Shown here in pieces: positions 7,670 to 8,599 of a stretch of 8,599 nucleotides of DNA. The stretch spans positions 1 through 8,599 of the forward strand of contig CAMIIY010000065.1 in NCBI GenBank assembly GCA_946221045.1, written 5' to 3'. The stretch's first letter is position 1. Each line of letters starts with the position of its first letter. The DNA comes from an uncultured Oceanospirillaceae bacterium (GTDB lineage Bacteria; Pseudomonadota; Gammaproteobacteria; Pseudomonadales; Balneatricaceae). Position numbers and translations under genes: made by a program. A model generated the notes under the pieces. The model was not told the DNA's origin, did not search any database, and saw only the letters and a program-made list of their open reading frames with translations.

Positions 7670-7773
7670 CTAATCAATTCAAGACTCATAAAAAACAGTT
7701 GTTTGAATTAAGGCAGCTGTATTCTGAAAAACTTATTGTCAATTTTTACTTATGTCTTTTCTTAACAGGCCGT

Positions 7774-7779
7774 TATATT
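7774..7779 (+). promoter_or_regulatory. Candidate -10 box for pilA
   Basis: TATATT matches the sigma-70 -10 consensus at five of six positions. No good -35 box lies 16-18 nt upstream; TTGTCA at 7736-7741 is too far away. If used, transcription would begin near 7786 and give a leader of about 115 nt, probably needing an activator. This is a guess from sequence only. Confidence 0.25.
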
Positions 7780-7888
7780 CTAAACTGACTGGAGTGCGGT
7801 TTTCCTGGGGGGAGCTGTACATCTCGTAAGAGGACTACGTTGATAAATCTTATGGAAGCTATACACCTTGATGTACTTCTTTTTCGCT

Positions 7889-7892
7889 GGAG
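7889..7892 (+). promoter_or_regulatory. Ribosome binding site that fixes the pilA start
   Basis: GGAG lies 8 nt before ATG 7901. This supports that start over the in-frame upstream TTG 7868 and ATG 7871, which lie before this site and would add 11 or 10 unneeded residues to the leader. Confidence 0.7.
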
Positions 7893-7900
7893 AACGGAAA

Positions 7901-8332
7901 ATGAAAAACATGAAGAAAAACCATGCGGGTTTTACCCTGATTGAATTGATGATCGTTGTTGCGATCATTGGTATTCTGGCTGCCATCGCGCTGCCTGCAT
8001 ACCGTGATTACACCATCAAAGCTACAGTTGGTCAGCTGTCTGGTGGTCTTGGTGGTGAGAAGGTTAAGGTTGCCGAGAACTTTTCAAACGGTTCTTCCGT
8101 TGGTGATAACTCTGTTTGTACGACCCCGACATCAGTTGCAAACTGCCTTAACGGTACTTTGAGTGACGCTGGTTTTGCCGGAACTACTGGTGTTGCTGTT
8201 CAGTTGATACCTGATTTTACTTCGGCAGCTGCGGGCCAAGGTCGGATTGGATGGGTTTGTTCGGTGTCAGTTGCAGGGTTGGGTAATGCCTCTTCTGCTC
8301 AGGGTTGTGCTACGGCATTCCAAGCCCTGTAA
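7901..8332 (+). CDS. pilA: Type IVa major pilin PilA (prepilin)
   Basis: This is the structural subunit of the type IV pilus, used for adhesion, twitching and DNA uptake in many bacteria. The 143-residue precursor has a 10-residue basic leader ending in Gly ([10 protein letters not shown]). PilD would cut before F11, leaving mature N-terminus [20 protein letters not shown], with the conserved Glu at mature position 5. The hydrophobic helix then continues to [11 protein letters not shown]. The globular part has four cysteines (73, 82, 120, 136). C120-C136 sits where the C-terminal disulfide loop of type IVa pilins is found, and C73/C82 could form a second bond. Unusually, the segment 48-52 reads GGLGG, where many pilins keep a continuous amphipathic helix. 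The start was chosen from the ribosome binding site at 7889-7892; ATG 7910 would give a 7-residue leader and is the alternative. It is transcribed divergently from pilB, with its own terminator. Confidence 0.94.
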   Translation: MKNMKKNHAGFTLIELMIVVAIIGILAAIALPAYRDYTIKATVGQLSGGLGGEKVKVAENFSNGSSVGDNSVCTTPTSVANCLNGTLSDAGFAGTTGVAVQLIPDFTSAAAGQGRIGWVCSVSVAGLGNASSAQGCATAFQAL

Positions 8333-8351
8333 TTTTTCATGGTGAGTTGTC

Positions 8352-8380
8352 AAAGAGAGGCTTATGCCTCTCTTTTTGTT
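8352..8380 (+). terminator. Intrinsic terminator after pilA
   Basis: A perfect 10-bp inverted repeat, AAAGAGAGGC (8352-8361) and GCCTCTCTTT (8366-8375), has a TTAT loop. It continues directly into a T-run, TTTTTGTT (8373-8380). It lies 19 nt after the pilA stop and 16 nt before the next gene's start. Confidence 0.88.
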
Positions 8381-8396
8381 TGGTACTTTTTATTTA

Positions 8397-8599
8397 ATGA
8401 AAAAAAACATCATCATCCTGCTTATCGCTGCCTGTGTCGGCGTTACCTGGTATATCACCCAAACCAAGCCTACCCTCACGTCGGCGATGAAAAGTCAGGT
8501 TGAGAAATTGCTGCTGGAGCGACCTGAGTTTCCTGCCCGCCCGGTGTGGTGGAGCGATGATTCGATACTGGCGGTGGGTATTTTGCCTGAAGATGATGC
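8397..8599 (+). CDS. Unrecognised exported or membrane-anchored protein, N-terminal part (3' end outside window)
   Basis: I do not recognise this gene. An open frame starts at ATG 8397 and runs without a stop to the window end (67 full codons). The N-terminus MKKNIIILLIAACVGVTWYI has two lysines followed by about 16 hydrophobic residues, as in a signal anchor or signal peptide. The segment LIAAC resembles a lipobox with C13 as the lipidated residue, but hydrophobicity continues past it, so an inner-membrane anchor is equally possible. The following section, including VEKLLLERPEFPARPVWWSD, looks soluble and would face the periplasm. No clear ribosome binding site precedes the start, and it sits 16 nt behind the pilA terminator, so it may depend on read-through or on an unseen promoter. 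The same frame is open back to ATG 8364 inside the terminator loop, but that start would spoil the signal sequence. Confidence 0.65.
   Translation, partial: MKKNIIILLIAACVGVTWYITQTKPTLTSAMKSQVEKLLLERPEFPARPVWWSDDSILAVGILPEDD

Larger units (their letters stand above)
7578..7900. other. Divergent pilB-pilA control region
   Basis: These 323 bases contain no gene. The region is AT-rich in its centre (about 7600-7790) and must hold the promoters for leftward pilBCD-coaE-yacG and rightward pilA. Visible elements are the pilB ribosome binding site (7585-7597), an imperfect inverted repeat (7645-7669), a candidate -10 box TATATT (7774-7779), a G-run (7807-7812), paired segments in the presumed pilA leader (7817-7876) and the pilA ribosome binding site (7889-7892). 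I searched by eye for the sigma-54 pattern GG-N10-GC on both strands and found none, although pilA of pseudomonads depends on sigma-54 and PilR. Confidence 0.6.

Noticed and set aside
7792..7800. GAGTGCGGT, one mismatch from the Haemophilus DNA uptake core AAGTGCGGT
   Set aside because: It is a single inexact copy in a non-Pasteurellaceae-looking genome, so chance is the simplest explanation.
7868..7900. pilA start at TTG 7868 or ATG 7871
   Set aside because: Both precede the only good ribosome binding site (7889-7892) and would lengthen the prepilin leader with hydrophobic aromatic residues. ATG 7901 gives a standard basic leader.
8364..8396. Upstream ATG at 8364 as start of the last gene
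   Set aside because: It lies in the loop of the pilA terminator, has only 3 nt between a purine run and the ATG, and would put hydrophobic residues ahead of the MKKN signal-type N-terminus.
1..8599. Search for tRNA, rRNA, CRISPR arrays, insertion sequences, toxin-antitoxin or defence genes
   Set aside because: No repeat-spacer pattern, transposase, cloverleaf or matching protein family was seen. Apart from the divergent region at 7578-7900, the window is almost entirely filled by recognised genes.

Overview
The window reads as a compact chromosomal region of a gammaproteobacterium, most likely a marine or aquatic Pseudomonadales/Oceanospirillales-type organism. Protein sequences resemble Pseudomonas-like orthologues, and the order secA-argJ-mutT facing yacG-coaE-pilD-pilC-pilB, with pilA divergent from pilB, is the pseudomonad-style version of the neighbourhood that E. 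coli carries as secA-mutT / yacG-zapD-coaE-...-hofC-hofB-ppdD. The genus cannot be fixed from this sequence alone. All complete genes look intact. No insertion sequence, prophage, tRNA, rRNA or CRISPR is visible.

Left part (1-2958, + strand): the C-terminal third of secA, a strong hairpin terminator, argJ (ornithine acetyltransferase, arginine biosynthesis), then a gene fusing a MutT-type Nudix domain to a thiamine-phosphate-synthase-like domain. Its 3' end overlaps the 3' end of yacG by 20 bp, tail to tail.

Middle part (2939-7577, - strand): a tight five-gene run transcribed leftwards, pilB (extension ATPase), pilC (platform protein), pilD (prepilin peptidase), coaE (dephospho-CoA kinase) and yacG (gyrase inhibitor). 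pilD/coaE overlap by 4 nt and coaE/yacG by 8 nt, and the other gaps are 3 and 16 nt, so this is very probably one operon joining type IV pilus assembly to CoA synthesis and gyrase protection.

Right part (7578-8599, + strand): a 323-nt AT-rich divergent control region, pilA (major type IV pilin with four cysteines), a strong terminator, and the start of an unrecognised exported or membrane-anchored protein that runs off the window.

Together the pil genes supply the pilin, its processing enzyme, the inner-membrane platform and the assembly motor; the retraction ATPases, secretin and alignment proteins must lie elsewhere. I see no novel defence, mobile or toxin system. The more interesting points are the apparently degenerate thiamine-synthase half of the MutT fusion, the potentially folded pilA leader without a recognisable sigma-54 site, and the unidentified gene placed directly behind the pilA terminator.
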